64,000 bases of DNA from positions 655,793-719,792 of the forward strand of contig MNCI01026937.1 in assembly GCA_015680685.1 (NCBI GenBank), given 5' to 3'. The notes under the pieces are model-generated. The model searched no databases and was not told the origin of the DNA. It saw only the letters and a program-made list of their open reading frames with translations. This DNA comes from Gnetum montanum (taxonomy: Eukaryota; Streptophyta; Gnetopsida; Gnetales; Gnetaceae). Within the stretch, counting starts at the first letter, position 1. Every line of letters starts with the position of its first letter. This document shows, piece by piece, positions 1 through 12,009 of the stretch. The position numbers were made by a program, and so were the translations under genes.

Positions 1-45
1 TGGCGCGACGCGATATCGCGGCCTAGTGTAAACCGCGTCTCATCA
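1..45 (-). repeat. LTR tip of a truncated Athila-like element at the window edge
   Basis: The first 45 bases contain the motif GCGATATCGCGGCC and end in CTCATCA, as the U3 ends of the minus-oriented LTRs ending at 14686 and 27725 do. This is the outer (U3) end of an LTR whose body lies left of the window. The next five bases, CAAAC (46-50), should be its target-site duplication. Confidence 0.55.
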
Positions 46-751
46 CAAACCATCCATTTAACTCAATTTTTCACCAAAAATTACTTCAAAATCAAAATTT
101 TTTGGTGATGACGTTGTATCTATGATTTCATGGATCCTATAACAACAAAGTTATGATGTTACATCTATGATGTTGAGCTAACAAAAATCTATATATACAC
201 ATGAGAAGTTAGAAAATCTTTCATTTTCACATTTCAAAGAAAGAGGATTTTATGTTGTTTTTCTAAGTCTCTGATGCTTGAACTTCCAAGCTCCCTAACT
301 TCCTCATTGTAGCTTCGATTTGCATGATTTTTGCATATACTTGATCACAGAGTGACCAACTTAGTTGTGGGGGAGAGCAATGCATGTAGAAGAGTCAAAT
401 TAATCCAAGTTTTTTTAACATTGGAGAGTGTATTAACAATAAGAATAAAGAAAAAATAAGAATATTTTAATCAATTAATTAAAATAAAAGCTAATGAACC
501 TAACCAAGTCTCCTCGCTAACCATCCAATGATACAATAAACAAGGAAAGGATAACTAGAGAAGTCTTAATAATTAAAAGAATAATAAACAAGGGCTTCTG
601 TTTGAAATTTTCTAACTTTGCAATCATATTAATAGCCATAGGTAATAATAAGAATAAAGTTTGAACAAAACTAAGGATCTAAGAAATGAATATGAATACT
701 AGAGACCTATTTAACTCCTTGCATAAGCTTAAATAAATGTGATGACTGCAA
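46..751 (+). other. Non-coding spacer upstream of ORF3, element A
   Basis: AT-rich sequence without a coding frame. It includes the purine-rich motif TTAGTTGTGGGGGAG at 361-375, which matches TTTAGTTGTGGGGGG at 53775-53789 in the equivalent spacer of element E. I read it as the spacer between pol and ORF3 of a plus-strand Athila-like element (A) whose 5' part is outside the window. Confidence 0.5.
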
Positions 752-3037
752 ATGGCTCCCAAAAGACCTGTACTAGAAGAACCCTTATAGCATGAAAGTA
801 AAAGATCACAAGGTCAAGGTAGAGGATTAGTTGGAGAACAAACATTGCAAGCAGAGTAGGAAGCCCAATTCTTTAGCATCCACCAGTAAACACTTGCTAT
901 TGAAAAATCCACGCAGGTTGAGGCAAAAGTATCACCAACTCTTAAACAGGGATAGCACCCCATGTAATCAACCAAATCTCTCCAGGTAATCCAAGAAATT
1001 CCATCATGTCCATAATGATTATGGAATTGAATTTTGGAGCATTCATGGAGTTTGCATCTAAAAATTTCTAAACCCAATTACAAGTCTCTCCTCTATGGCC
1101 AACTCTATTAAGCACTGGTGAATGGTACCTGTGAGAAGTGTATCAATTTTGGAAGAATAAACAAGATGATGCTACTATTAAGATTGAAGAAGTCTTTGTG
1201 CCTTACTCCATTGAAGTTATTGCAAAGGCACTTAATATTTCAAATGTTAGAGAAAATGTAGCATAGATATCCACTAGATCCAACACTAACTCAAAGAAGC
1301 TATGGCTACAGAGAGCATAAAGAGGTTAAGGAGTATAGCGAATTAACTATTGAGTAGAAGATCTATTTCAAGATCAAAACCTATCACATGTTCCTTACTG
1401 AAAGGATTAATAGAATTTCCACCAATGTCGCTAGAGAAAGCATAATTCTCATGGGGAAATTTACTACTAACATAGCACATCTACTCTTTTCAGAAATACA
1501 AAGAAGGTTTGAAGAGAAGAAGGCAAAAAAAAAAAAAAAAACTCACATTGTTATTCCCTTACATCATTAGAAAGTTTTGCAAGTAAGCATGGATTCTGGG
1601 GTATACAAATGATATTATAAGAAAAGCCAAAAATGCATCCCATGCCAAGATGTCCAAACCAGTGCTACCAAAGAAAGATCAACTAGAGAAGCTAACATGT
1701 ACTAAGGAAGCAACAAGATCCATGCCAACAAGTAACATTCCAGCAACTAGACAATAAGAAGTAGGACCTGGGTCAACACCTATTGGTGATAGACCTAGAC
1801 CAAGTGCTCCACATGCACAACCAGATTATAGGCCTTCAATGAGCCACTTGCAGCAAATTACATAAACTATCAATTGGGGAACAAGGAAAGGTCCCACATT
1901 GTACAAAGTAAGAGATAACTTTGTAAGACCTACAATATTAATAGGACCTACGAGTGTTCAAGTCTCATTGTAGGATGGAGAGGATGATGATTGGACATAA
2001 CAAATCTTAGGGAACAGTGCATCTTTCTAGGTTATGCTAGAAATTGGAGAAGGAGCCACAATGATGGTCATGCAACACCAAGATGTAGCAAGAGCAACAT
2101 AATTAATCACTAATTGCATCAAAGAATCATTGAATGTTTCCATTGTGCCATTGGTGGATATTTCTAGAACCAGAGATGTTGAAATGCTAGCTAGTACATC
2201 CATGATCCTAGAAAAACACAAAGATGTCCTTGATCAACTATTGCAAACAGGATAAGTTATGCAAAATATTTTTGATACACCTAGTGATATCACTGTAGTT
2301 TAGTTTGATTTGATTACAACAAAAGAAAGGTTGGTTATGATAGAGACAATAGCAGAGGATGCAAAAAATAAAGTGCAAAGGTTACAAGCTAAATTAGTAG
2401 CCTTGAAAATAGAAAAGAGAGACCCTGCAAAGTATATAGCCCCATACCAACTAGAAGCATTTAGAAAAGAACAAGTGAGAAAACTCATAGCAAGAAATAT
2501 TCAAGTAGAGAAGGAGAATGAAAAGGCTTTGTTGAATAAATCGGTGGTAGAAGCACAAACATATACACATGCCAAAGTCATAACTACCTTAGAAGAAGAA
2601 AATAAGGAACTTGCTGTAGATAATACAAGGTTGACAGACATTGAAAAGAAGAAAAATTTTCTCAAAGAAAGCACTCATCAACGATGAGAACAATTCATCA
2701 AATTTAACTAAGACATGAATAGATTGGCCAAATAAAATCAAACCTTATCAATGGAAGAAGTCTACATGATTTGAAAAAAATTAGCAATTGAAATCAACAT
2801 GTGATAGAATGAGGCCAAGAAACATAAACTCAAAGAGCACTTCAAAGACCAGGTGGGTATGTACAAGAAATTAATGAAAAAGACATCATGATGGCCAAGG
2901 CCAAGATCAATTCAATTACAGCACAAACACCTAATTGGCAGCCAATTCTAGATAGCTTAGCCCATGTCCACCAGGCTAAAGTAAAGAATAAAGACCTACA
3001 GATTGAGGATCTCATGGAGTACATGGATTTAGCCTAG
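752..3037 (+). pseudogene. Accessory ORF3 of Athila-like element A (decayed)
   Basis: This is a broken copy of the post-pol accessory protein seen also at 54143-56842 (+) and 23160-30904 (-). The start ATGGCTCCCAAAAG at 752 aligns with ATGACCCCAAAAAG at 54143. Around 1100-1260 the frame reads GEWYL..VYQFWKNKQDDATIKI, then PYSIEVIAKALNIS. At 1388-1530 it reads ISTNVARESIILMGKF..N..HLLFSEIQRR. From 2310 to 2687 it is a Lys/Glu-rich coiled coil, and it ends near 3037 with a Met-Asp-Leu-Ala tail. Several in-frame stops make it non-functional. The middle part resembles the 'putative plant transposon protein' type of domain found after pol in plant gypsy elements. Function unknown; a structural or envelope-like role is only a guess. 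It stops short of the C-terminal block that copies D and E carry. Confidence 0.6.
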
Positions 3038-3059
3038 TAGTGTAATTGCTTGGTTCACC

Positions 3060-3437
3060 CAATAACATAATACTTGGCAACCCAATGACAGTTGCATGAG
3101 CCTAAGATATGTATGGCAAGCCAGGAATAATTGCTCATCACCACATGAGAGAATACAATTTACACTTCTATTATTACTTAGACTTGCATTTTATTCTCAC
3201 TTTCATTATGTTTTCACTTAGGAGTAACATAAGCCAACAACATCAAGATATCATATGCCTCACCTAGAGTTAAACTATACACTTGCACTTCGCTAACTTG
3301 AAGTGAGAAGAGAATGATCACAAACCAGTTATCAACTTCTAGCATACTTACATTGTCTATCCATAGATTACGATATGGTTATACATGTGTACTCATGACT
3401 TGTAAGGCATAGTGTTGGGATACCCAACCACTCATCA
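3060..3437 (+). repeat. Truncated 3' LTR of element A
   Basis: Diverged but collinear with the R/U5 half of the other LTRs: CTTGGCAACCCA, a GCATGAG..AAGATATGTA block, CATATGCCTCACC, then GGCATAGTG..CCACTCATCA at 3437. The U3 half is missing and LTR sequence follows the ORF3 tail directly, so a deletion joins ORF3 to mid-LTR. The bases CCTAC (3438-3442) would be the right-hand target duplication. Confidence 0.5.
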
Positions 3438-4440
3438 CCTACTTAAAAGCTTTGTACTTAAAATTGTCAATCAAAGATATTTTAATACTAAGAGGAAGAA
3501 GATTCAATTGTAATAAAGATGGCCGAACTTTGATAAAATAAATTACAAAACCAATACATTGTCCACTAGGGAGTGGGGTGCTAAAACTAGAACTAGATGA
3601 CTATATATACTCCAAAGACATATAGGCAATATGAACTTTTATAGTAATTTCATTCAATATAATGATGTGTTAGATTAGCGTAGCTATAAAAATAATATAG
3701 TATCATAACAAATATAGGGCGTGTTAGATTAGCATATCTATAGAAGCAATATAATTTTGGCTGAGAGGCCAACACCTTTCTCGCGCGATGATGGGTGGGA
3801 GGGAGATGAAGTTTGTGGTCGCCACCACGTCACGCCATGTTAGATTCCAGCAAATGGGAAAAACGCGATAAGGCCGACGCCAGAAGATCCCCTGAATTGG
3901 GTGCACGGTGCAGGCCACACAGGGCTTGTGTCGCATCACCACAGCGTAAAGAGAATAGCCGACACATACCTGGGCATCACGGAGGTGACCGTCTAGGGAA
4001 CCGCCCTCACCATTGCGGATGTGAGCGTGCTGGCATGGCCGTGAGGCTCGACGAGGACGAGAGCTCGCACTGGCTGCTTTACAACATGAACAAGGGCACC
4101 CACACCAGCTTCGGCTCCAGTTCATAGCACCGGACCTCCAACGGTGCCCCCCCGAGCTCCATCGGCGCGAGCCGACTCTCAACGGCAAGGCCTGAGCCAC
4201 TGCTCACTCATGTCGGGCAACTGCAGACTCCTGTCAGGCAATAGTCCAACTACTATGTCCGCGTTGGAGAGGTTTATTTCCCCTAACAAATTTAGCTACA
4301 TGTTCTCGAGCCTATGCATCAAAAGGATCCCATTCGTGGAAGCGAGGAATCGAGGATTCGTGATTCTGAACGTGTTGGGTACGTGTGCCTCAAAAAAAAG
4401 TGGGGATGGGTTCGTAGTAGCCGGGGAAATATATTAATTT
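3438..4440. other. Unassigned stretch with a GC-rich island (3720-4440)
   Basis: 3438-3720 is AT-rich and shows nothing recognisable. About 3775-4250 is strikingly GC-rich for this window. One plus frame near 3950-4040 reads RIADTYLGITEVTV, a stop, then TALTIADVSVLAWP, and a second ends LDEDESSHWLLYNMNKGTHT before a stop at 4125-4127. I do not recognise the protein. It could be a captured or degraded exon, or a GC-rich element fragment. No start, splice pattern or intact frame supports a functional gene. Confidence 0.3.
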
Positions 4441-4683
4441 TTTTAAAAAATTAAATCACATATATTATATAAAAAACATTGTAAAATATAGAACAAGTAC
4501 AATGTAAATTCAAAATATTGTTAATGCTTAAAAATTGCAATGAAACATTAAGTATTGAGTCTCATGTGTATTATAAAATATTTTAGCATTATCATATATA
4601 TATATGATAAAGAGTTTCTTGCCAAAGCTTAGAAATTGTCACATTGTTCAAATTCTAATTTTAACCTATATTTTCTCCTTGCT

Positions 4684-5760
4684 CTACTCTAAAAAGTAAA
4701 TTTGTACCTCTACTCTAAAGAGTAAATTTGTAAAACATGCTTCATTTTGTTCTATGTCATTAATATCATTTGCATGGCAATCATCTTCATCAAGGATTGA
4801 ATCATCAATATTAAGATTCATTGCTCCAGGAACATTAACTAAGTCAGTAGAATAACTTTCTCTATCATCAACTATTGGAACATCATCATCTTCTAGATTA
4901 ACATCCCAACAAAGAATAGGTGATTGCCTATATTTTATTTCCTTTCTTTCTTCCAATCTAATCATGCTATGAAGAGATACTAATTTTTCAACTCTTTTTG
5001 GAGTTAGACTATTTCTTTTGATCCGATAAATGAAAAAATATGTTAACCAATTTCTTTCAGAAAAAGATGCAACCTACATAAATGATAAAAATAAGAATAA
5101 ATTTTTGCATTGTTAAAAAATTCATTTTATAAATTATTCAAAACTTCATCAATAAACAAACTCATTTGAAACTTAAGACCTAATAGCCTATTAATTATGG
5201 TGTTTAAAAAATGCATGATATATAAAACATCACTATTTCAAGTTTTCAAACATCACATTTCATAAATTAATTAAGAAAATTAATACGTATTAATATTTGT
5301 TATATGTTTAATAAAAAAACTGATCTGAGAAAGAAACTTCACTGCTAAAGTTTGAAATCTAAGAGTATCTGCTACTATCTCCACCATGCAAACTCCACCA
5401 TCCAGCTAGATCTTCTTGAGCTATTCTATCCATATCAAGTATAGCATCTTCACATTTAAATGCTTTTATATGTCCTTTAGTAAATTGAAGCCTATTCTTA
5501 CATCAAAATCAAAATCGTCACAAGGCCTGGTTGGATTTAATGCATATTCAGCCATATTCTTAATATTTAATGCATATGCAACCATATGCAATAGGGTATT
5601 TATAGCATTCATCTTTTTAAAATCAATGGAAGTAACTGAGCATTATAAAAATCAAGAGAGCTATCAATTTCTATACCATATTTTCATAAATTATATAAAT
5701 TTCTTATCTTTATCACCATAAAAGATGATATCAACAATAGGTTGTGCCATTAGAAAAAAT
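4684..5760 (-). pseudogene. hAT-family transposase C-terminal relic
   Basis: On the minus strand from about 5070 down to 4950 the frame reads SERNWLTYFFIY..KRNSLTPKRVEKLVSLHSMIRL. This is the signature of the hAT C-terminal dimerisation region, where the family has S.CERNWSTY. Upstream, at about 5600-5400, come MNAINTLLHMVAYALN and, near 5390, DLAGWWSLHGGDS, both usual just before that domain. An acidic tail (WDVNLEDDDVPIVDDRE) follows to 4684. Frameshifts and stops separate the pieces, and the N-terminal BED finger and catalytic part are not recognisable, so this is a dead fragment. A non-coding insert or intron near 5080-5340 splits the conserved blocks. hAT transposases cut and paste DNA with 8-bp target duplications; I could not find the element's ends. 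Confidence 0.7.
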
Positions 5761-7891
5761 ATTGCTACATTTTCATAAAAAACTAATACCAAGCATATAA
5801 GCCAATAAAGTTTATCAGATTTTCACAGAGCTCTATCTGCTTCTGCGCTGTTAATAATGCTCTCGGCAAGTTCACGACATGTTTTGGACTTATGGGTTTG
5901 CTTTATAAAGTTGGGATAGCAGGAGATTCAAAGGCGGGTCTTTGGAGGTTTCGAATTTGTTGTTGTGGGTTGAGTTCATGCCTCTTGCATGTTTGACTGC
6001 AGATGTTGACTAGGGCTTCCTAAAAAGATTTGGGAAGGATATGGTGCTGAAATTTTGTTTGAACTTTGAACAAATGTATGCTTCAAACTATTCTGTTTGC
6101 ACTTGCAAAGGGAGAGAGGCCTGAAAGCAGTTTTGTAACCAATTGATTCCCTTCCCTCATAGGTTGTGCATTAATGAAGGGCTAGAATGACGGCCACAGG
6201 TTGTGCATTTATGACTGGCCGAAATCACGACCGTTACCTGAAACCAGAGACGCAACATGAGATGGCCATGGCCCATGAATAAAAATACGAAACCAATTCA
6301 CTAAATAAAAATCTTTTCTCTAAAATCATTTGAATAAACTAGAAAAGTAAACATCAGGTAAATCTAAGCAAAATAGGCAACTCAATTGATACGAAAATCC
6401 ACTACTAAAGATCAGACACGAACGTGTTCTCACGCAAACTGGAAGAGCAAGACGGAAGGGGAAGAAAAGCGGATTTCGTGCTCACGAATCAGGATAGAGA
6501 TGGAGAGAAATCTTTACAGCAACGAGGGAAAGAAGCGGAAAATAACAAGTGAGAACCAAGAGCGAACGTTCGGCGGAAAAATTGTGCACTAAAATTACAA
6601 AGGTAAAGCATGTAGCGCTCCCATTTAAAAAACGGAAGAAATATCATCCAAATTTTTTAAAAACAAAAATTAGAATTATGGATCGAAGAGAACCACTCGC
6701 AATGCGTGCTTACGCAGGCTCGGCAAGCCCGTCCAGATTGCTCTAAAAGGAAACGATCCATTTTCTGAAAAATATAGAATGATAAAAAATATAGAAACTG
6801 AAAAATATAGAATAATAAAGTATAGAATGATAGATGTGCAGCGCATTCTGTAAAGGTAACAACTCATTCTCTAAGCATCAACAGATAAATCCGATAAGGC
6901 AAGTCTCCTACCCAGTCACCCAAATCAAACTGGGCAGACGAGACCCTGGCATCAAAAAAAATGTTCATCGTCTTCTTCGTCATTGCCTGCAAATGAAAAA
7001 CTGAAAATGAAGCAAAAAATTTTAAAGCTGAAAGAGAAACAAAGCGTTTGAAGAGTGCGGAAGCATCCAAATCCCTATCAATGGCAGAATAGGAGGAGCG
7101 TCTGTAAATAAAAGGTATTGGACGCGGATGCAATTTGCAGGAAACAGGTAAGATTTGACGCGATTTGCAGTAAAAATAGGTAAGATTTTAATCGACAATG
7201 AATGTTCTCGTTGAGAGTTGAAAAATCGAACGAAAAATTATAATTTACGTACCCAATGCGGATTTTACACGCTTTTGTACGCGTGCCCGAATCCACCGCG
7301 AACGGTTCGTGAGATTTTCTTGGGAATAGCGAATCTCCGGCGCATAGTCTCGAGCTAAGGACTGGACAATGAGCGCTTTCAGTGGATGTTGTCATGGCTC
7401 TTAGCTTGCTGGATGATGCTTGCTGACCCTTGTGGTTTGGTGACCGTGCAGGAAAGCACTTGGCACCAGCAGTTCTGGGAGATATGTTTTGGTTAGTGAT
7501 ACTGGCCTTCCGACCCTCTACTTTGGGCAGACGAAGACGATTCCGCAATGGTACAGTCTTTGAAAGATGCACTCACAGCCAAGCGGACGCGCCGCAAGCA
7601 ACCGAACTTCGGAGAAGTTATAAAAAAGTCGCTTCACCCTCGCAACATATGCCAGAGCAACAGAGTGTGTATGTCTTCATTTAGTTGTCAGTGTGAGCCG
7701 TCAGTTCCGATTACCAGTCCGTCTCACCTGCCAACCCGTAGTACAAGTTCTCTGTAGATAGGGGAGGGAGCGATGCTGGTGGTTTGTGTGTGTTGAGGCG
7801 GCGGCAAGTCGCCCATGCACAGGGCGTGGCTCAGGCCTACGTAGCCTGAAAAAAAAAAATTTATATAAACATTTTATTTTTTTATACTTCT
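5761..7891. other. Unassigned region with a GC-richer part at about 7240-7780
   Basis: Short open frames are present on both strands (for example 6386-6592 and 7548-7757 on plus, 7078-7572 on minus), but none carries a motif I recognise and overlapping frames are equally open. The 7240-7780 part has more CpG than its surroundings and could be a degraded exon or promoter-like stretch. A run of A (7849-7859) precedes the transporter pseudogene. I see no supported gene. Confidence 0.3.
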
Positions 7892-8455
7892 GGTATCATG
7901 TATGGTTGGTACCATGGGAGACAGAAGAAATTTGACTATGAAATGGTACATAAAACCAGTATTGGACGTCTAAATCTTGACAGCAAAGTTATACAAAGAG
8001 TTCCAGGCCCTTGTTTTTCTTCTTTACAGCAAATTAATTCATGGCATCCCTCCTGTTGTTGGTCATTACCTCAAAAATGTCAGATCTCTACATAATGTGG
8101 TAATATTAACAACACTTCAGTATATACCTGTGAGAACTGTAACACCAGAGGAAAGGTTTCTTGTCAAAGCATTAGAAATTGCTGGTTTTATAGATGCATT
8201 GTATACTATGGATACAATGATGCTCTTAATTTTCAAGGGGAAGAATTAGCAAATGAAATTTTAACCAGCATACAAAATTACATCAAGTCTAGAAAAGAGA
8301 TACGACACCCTCGTCCTGTATCAAATGCCATAGTAGAGGAGAGGGAAAATTCCTCAATAGGGCAAATGCTAAATGACTTGGCAAATGCACAAGCAGATGG
8401 TGTTGTGCATGTACTTGCTGGATCAAGATTAAAGATGGGGAAAAACATCAATTAG
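7892..8455 (+). pseudogene. HAK/KUP/KT potassium transporter, C-terminal fragment
   Basis: HAK/KUP proteins are plant plasma- or vacuolar-membrane K+ transporters, usually of about 750-850 residues. Only part of the cytosolic C-terminal region is here. In order: WYHGRQKKFDYEMVHKTS (family WHYG..KKYE), IQRVPG, then LIHGIPPVVGHYLKNV with PEERFLV, the hallmark of this region. After that come WFYRCIVYYGYNDALNF (family YRC..RYGY.D) and EILTSIQNYIKSRKE. The reading frame jumps twice: near 8000 (between the RVPG block and the HGIPP block) and near 8165-8180 (after PEERFLV). The frame then stops at 8453-8455, short of the family's usual last ~60 residues. No membrane segments are present. It is therefore a pseudogene fragment; no intron interrupts the segment, so a single captured exon and a partial retrocopy are both possible. 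Confidence 0.88.
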
Positions 8456-9194
8456 TTTGAAAGATGTCTGTTAGAGACCCTCATGGATCATAAAAAATGA
8501 ATTTATGACTCATGGATCATAAATTTATCATAACTTCTACACCCTCATCGTGATGTAAACATGATTTATATTTTATACTGTTTTTGAAGCGCAATGATTC
8601 TAATGTAAAAAAAAGTTTAGAGTTCAATACGAGACGGTTGCCTGTTGTCACAGTAAACTGGACGGAGCCAGAACGAATTTGTAATTAATTTCCCTCGTCG
8701 TGGCTGCATTTTTCTTTAATTAAGGTCAGGGTCAGATCCTATTAATGGCTATCATTAAAATTCACAAGCAAATTTGCGACGCGGATTTTGCATCTGTGCC
8801 CTAAAACTAAATTTTGAGCCAGGGTTTGCATTGAACAACCATTTGCTCGTTTTGGATGCATACTTTTAAATCTATAAACCATGAACTAAACTGCAGACAT
8901 ATCTCCAATTTATCGAATGCTTTTGTTTAGTTGCAACTCTTTTTATACATGTGTAGTACTGTTAATTTCAGAGGGCAAAATCTGAACATTTCAGGAAAAA
9001 ATAGCTGATGAGTAGCAGTGCACAACAATTCCCACCTTGATCAATAAACCTGACTTTACATCATTAACGCATCCACATTGGTATTGCTGTTTTTTTAATA
9101 TATAACGCATCATTTGGAGTCACTGTACTATGTTACCTTATCATGCTTTATTGCATTTAGGGGGTTTTTTTTAAAAAAAAAAACTTAAAAGATA
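8456..9194. other. No recognisable feature
   Basis: AT-rich non-coding sequence. The short direct repeat CTCATGGATCATAAA near 8480-8525 is the only structure noted. Confidence 0.4.
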
Positions 9195-9960
9195 TTTGCA
9201 AATAATGCATTACCAAGATTCAAGGAAGTATTGATGCATATCAAAGAAGGAAAAAGCCATGATGAAAATTATAATTTCTTGGTTGCTCTGAATGAATCTT
9301 TCATCCACTTTGAGTGAATTAGACGATTTTGAAAAATCAATGCATTTATATGATACAAAGGATAAAGTCCAATCATACAATAAGATCATCTTGCAAATAA
9401 TGCAAAGACCCATTGCGGTGTTTATAGCAAACAAAGAGACCCATTGCGGTGTTTATAGCAAACAAAGAGACCCATTGCGGTGTTTATAGCAAACAAAGAG
9501 ATCCCTGTGGATTTAGAATCTTAGATGATGACGACAATGATATTGGGTGATCTTTGCTTATATGTAAAGGTTACACTCATAGTTAACCTTTGGCCTAAAG
9601 CACAATTGGTGAATGGTGCACTTGCAATGATTCATAGTATTGTGTATCGTTTAGATAAATAGCTACTTGCATTATCATCGTACATTATTGTTGATTTTGA
9701 CTCCTACATCAGATGTCCTTTTGATAATTGTAATCCTCATCATCTACCAATTATATCTGTGGTCTGAGGAGCATTCCACAGTTACCATTATAGTTGGCAT
9801 GGGCCATGACTATTTATAAATCTCAAGGAATCACACTACATAAGGCTACTATTGACATTGGTTCAAGAGAAGTTACAGGTGTAATGTTTGTTGCATTATC
9901 TAGAGTTAAGACCATTGATTGTTTAAAGATTTATCCTTCTTTCTTTGTGTAAAAATATAG
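9195..9960 (+). pseudogene. PIF1-like helicase C-terminal fragment (Helitron-type or host PIF1)
   Basis: PIF1 helicases unwind DNA in an ATP-dependent way, and plant Helitrons carry a PIF1-like domain in their RepHel protein. Visible blocks, in changing frames: PRFKEVLMHIKEGKSHDENY at about 9215 and HFE..DFEKSMHLYDTKDKVQSYN, with PIAVFIANKE at about 9410-9440. LCLYVKVTLIVNLWPKAQLV with NGALAMIHSIVY follows at about 9555-9650. The C-terminal motif block at about 9795-9940 is LAWAMTIYKSQGITLHKATI, IDIGSREVTGVMFVALSRVK. The N-terminal Walker A part and any Rep or HUH domain are absent. Stops and a 31-bp triplication break it. Helitron ends (5' TC, 3' hairpin and CTRR) were not found, so the source element is uncertain. 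Confidence 0.78.
9406..9498 (+). repeat. 31-bp perfect tandem triplication
   Basis: Three identical 31-bp units start at 9406, 9437 and 9468, each beginning AGACCCATTGCGGTGTTTAT. They lie inside the PIF1-like relic at the PIAVFIANKE block. Because 31 is not a multiple of three, each added unit shifts the frame. The identity of the copies implies a recent slippage or duplication in an otherwise old, decayed sequence. Confidence 0.95.
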
Positions 9961-10354
9961 AAAGACTTCAGATACTAAACATCTCCATTGTAGAATTGCA
10001 TAGGAAGTTTGTTTTGCTCAATTGGAGGATTAGATATATTGAGTTCATACTTATCACTGTATTTTGCTTTTTGCTCAATCCTATTCTACAACTCTGTAAT
10101 GTTTGTTGCAATAATTGTGCAATGTATTCCTTCATCAACATATACAAAATATATAAACTGTTTACCACTATATATTATTTGGAATGCAAAGAGTGATATT
10201 ATTTAAATAGTTCTATTAATATTTTAACAACTTGAACATTTATAACTATCTCCTTTATAATGATAATTGATAACATAACAACTTAAAAAAATAATTAAAT
10301 TCTACTCATTGCTTACAAAACTGCTCCATTATATATATATATATATATATATAT

Positions 10355-10709
10355 CTATTAATTTGCCAAGATGATTTTAACTATTGGACAAGGTAATAAG
10401 ATAACTAAAAATGGAATTACTCATCCCTCCTCTATTTCTCTACCACTTAACCAATTTAGTTTTACCCTCTTAGTTAAGTTTATTCTGTCTTTGTTTGTTC
10501 ATGGTGTTTTTGAGAAAGAAGTCTCTTGCATAAATAATACTCAAAAATGCCATGAACAAACAAAGTAAAAACAAAATTAACCGAGAGGGTAAAAATAAAT
10601 TGGGTAAGTGGTAGAGACATAGAGGAGGGATTCGTGATTCCATTTTTAGTTATCTTGTTACCTTATCTAGTAGTCAAGCTTGGTTAAAATCATTTTGGCC
10701 AACTGATAG
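10355..10709. mobile_element. Fold-back MITE in a TA microsatellite
   Basis: Two arms of about 160 bp (10355-10515 and 10551-10709) are inverted copies of each other around a short loop. The left arm starts CTATTAATTTGCCAAGATGA and the right end reads GTTAAAATCATTTTGGCCAA then CTGATAG. Matching inner blocks include AAGATAACTAAAAATGGAAT and CTTTGTTTGTTCATGG. No coding capacity. It is flanked on both sides by TA repeats (10330-10354 and 10710-10731), so it inserted into, or duplicated, TA-rich target. Transcripts would fold into a long hairpin. The superfamily is not clear; a TA target would fit Tc1/mariner-type. Confidence 0.88.
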
Positions 10710-10731
10710 AGATATATATGTATATATATAT

Positions 10732-12009
10732 CTAAGCTAATATAGTGTAACTTATAATGTAACGTCAATACATATATAGATATCAAAGTTTGTGTGTCAT
10801 AAATGCAATTCTAATAAGCTGCTACTAAGATATACAAACATTATTATATTTCTCTATATTTTTTCTAAGAAGCTTCAAGTAGGAAAGCTTTTGGTGATGT
10901 TTGAATAATTAATTTGTCTCTTACAATATTAATTTTTGCTTATTTTGTGGGCTCATGTTGATAATGCTATTATCTTCTATTGCAATTTCTTTCTTATTTC
11001 TAATTGTTGCATTCATTTTTCTTTGAAGAGAATATTCTTCTACTCTTTACAAGAAATCCTTTAGTAAGAAGTGAAAATCATGAGGGTGTTTCTGAATGAG
11101 GGTAAGGCTTAATCCTTTTCATATCCAAGAGGCAAGTTTTTAAAGATTGGTTGTAAGGATGAAAACTTAAAAAAAAAAGTCATTTCCAAAACCATTAGTC
11201 CTTTTCTTTAGAGTCTATCTTCTATATTGATAATCTAATAATTTTTTAAAATTATCATTTATTTTTTAGATTCTAATACACCTTGCTGTATAATTCTTTC
11301 GAATTTCAACACATTCAAATTGTTTTGGGTTTTGACATGGATCTCTTAAGATAAAAATACTTGAAATGAAACTAATCCAATAAATCTAGTAAACATATTT
11401 TGGCTTAGTTGAAATCCTAAAATAATTATAATATAAGTACACCCCAAGGTATATAGTTTAATTAAAACTTTATAACTTAACATTGTCTACTAGAATCAAA
11501 CCCATGATTTGGAGCTTTTAAATTAAGAGTCTTACCACTAGGTTAACACCTCATTATTTTTGCAAAGCAATAATGTTACCATAACTATACTCTTACTAAT
11601 CATAAGCATGGTCGTTAGCTTAGCCTCTTTTCAAGTGGTTTACACCCAATCATGAATCCAAGTTGTAGAACTTAAGAAACAAGCACCTTACCATCATTTT
11701 GTTACTGAATGGAATTGAACCAATAACTTAGAATATTCCAAGAATAACCCTTTTATACGTTGTAATGCTTAAATAGATTTATAACTTGCATGAATATATA
11801 AATATGTATTTTAAAACATTTTTGGAGTCTTACTAAAGCATTGTGTTCACCATGTATGCTTGGTATTGCAAAATAGTTTTAGTTCCTTAACATCCTTCTA
11901 ATTTTTTTTGCAAATTTATTTAAAAACAAATTAAGTTGTAATTAACGTGCCCATGGAGGAAGCTTTTCTTTCCATTTCGTATTGTTTTAACCTCTCATAA
12001 AAAGGAATT
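10732..12009. other. No recognisable feature
   Basis: AT-rich intergenic-looking sequence. Both strands are closed by frequent stops and no motif, repeat or structured element was recognised. Confidence 0.4.

Noticed and set aside
4144-4437. 97-codon frame in the GC-rich island
   Set aside because: No motif, several overlapping frames are open, and composition alone explains its length.
9195-9960. Complete Helitron
   Set aside because: Only the helicase C-terminal blocks are present. No Rep domain, terminal hairpin or CTRR end was found.
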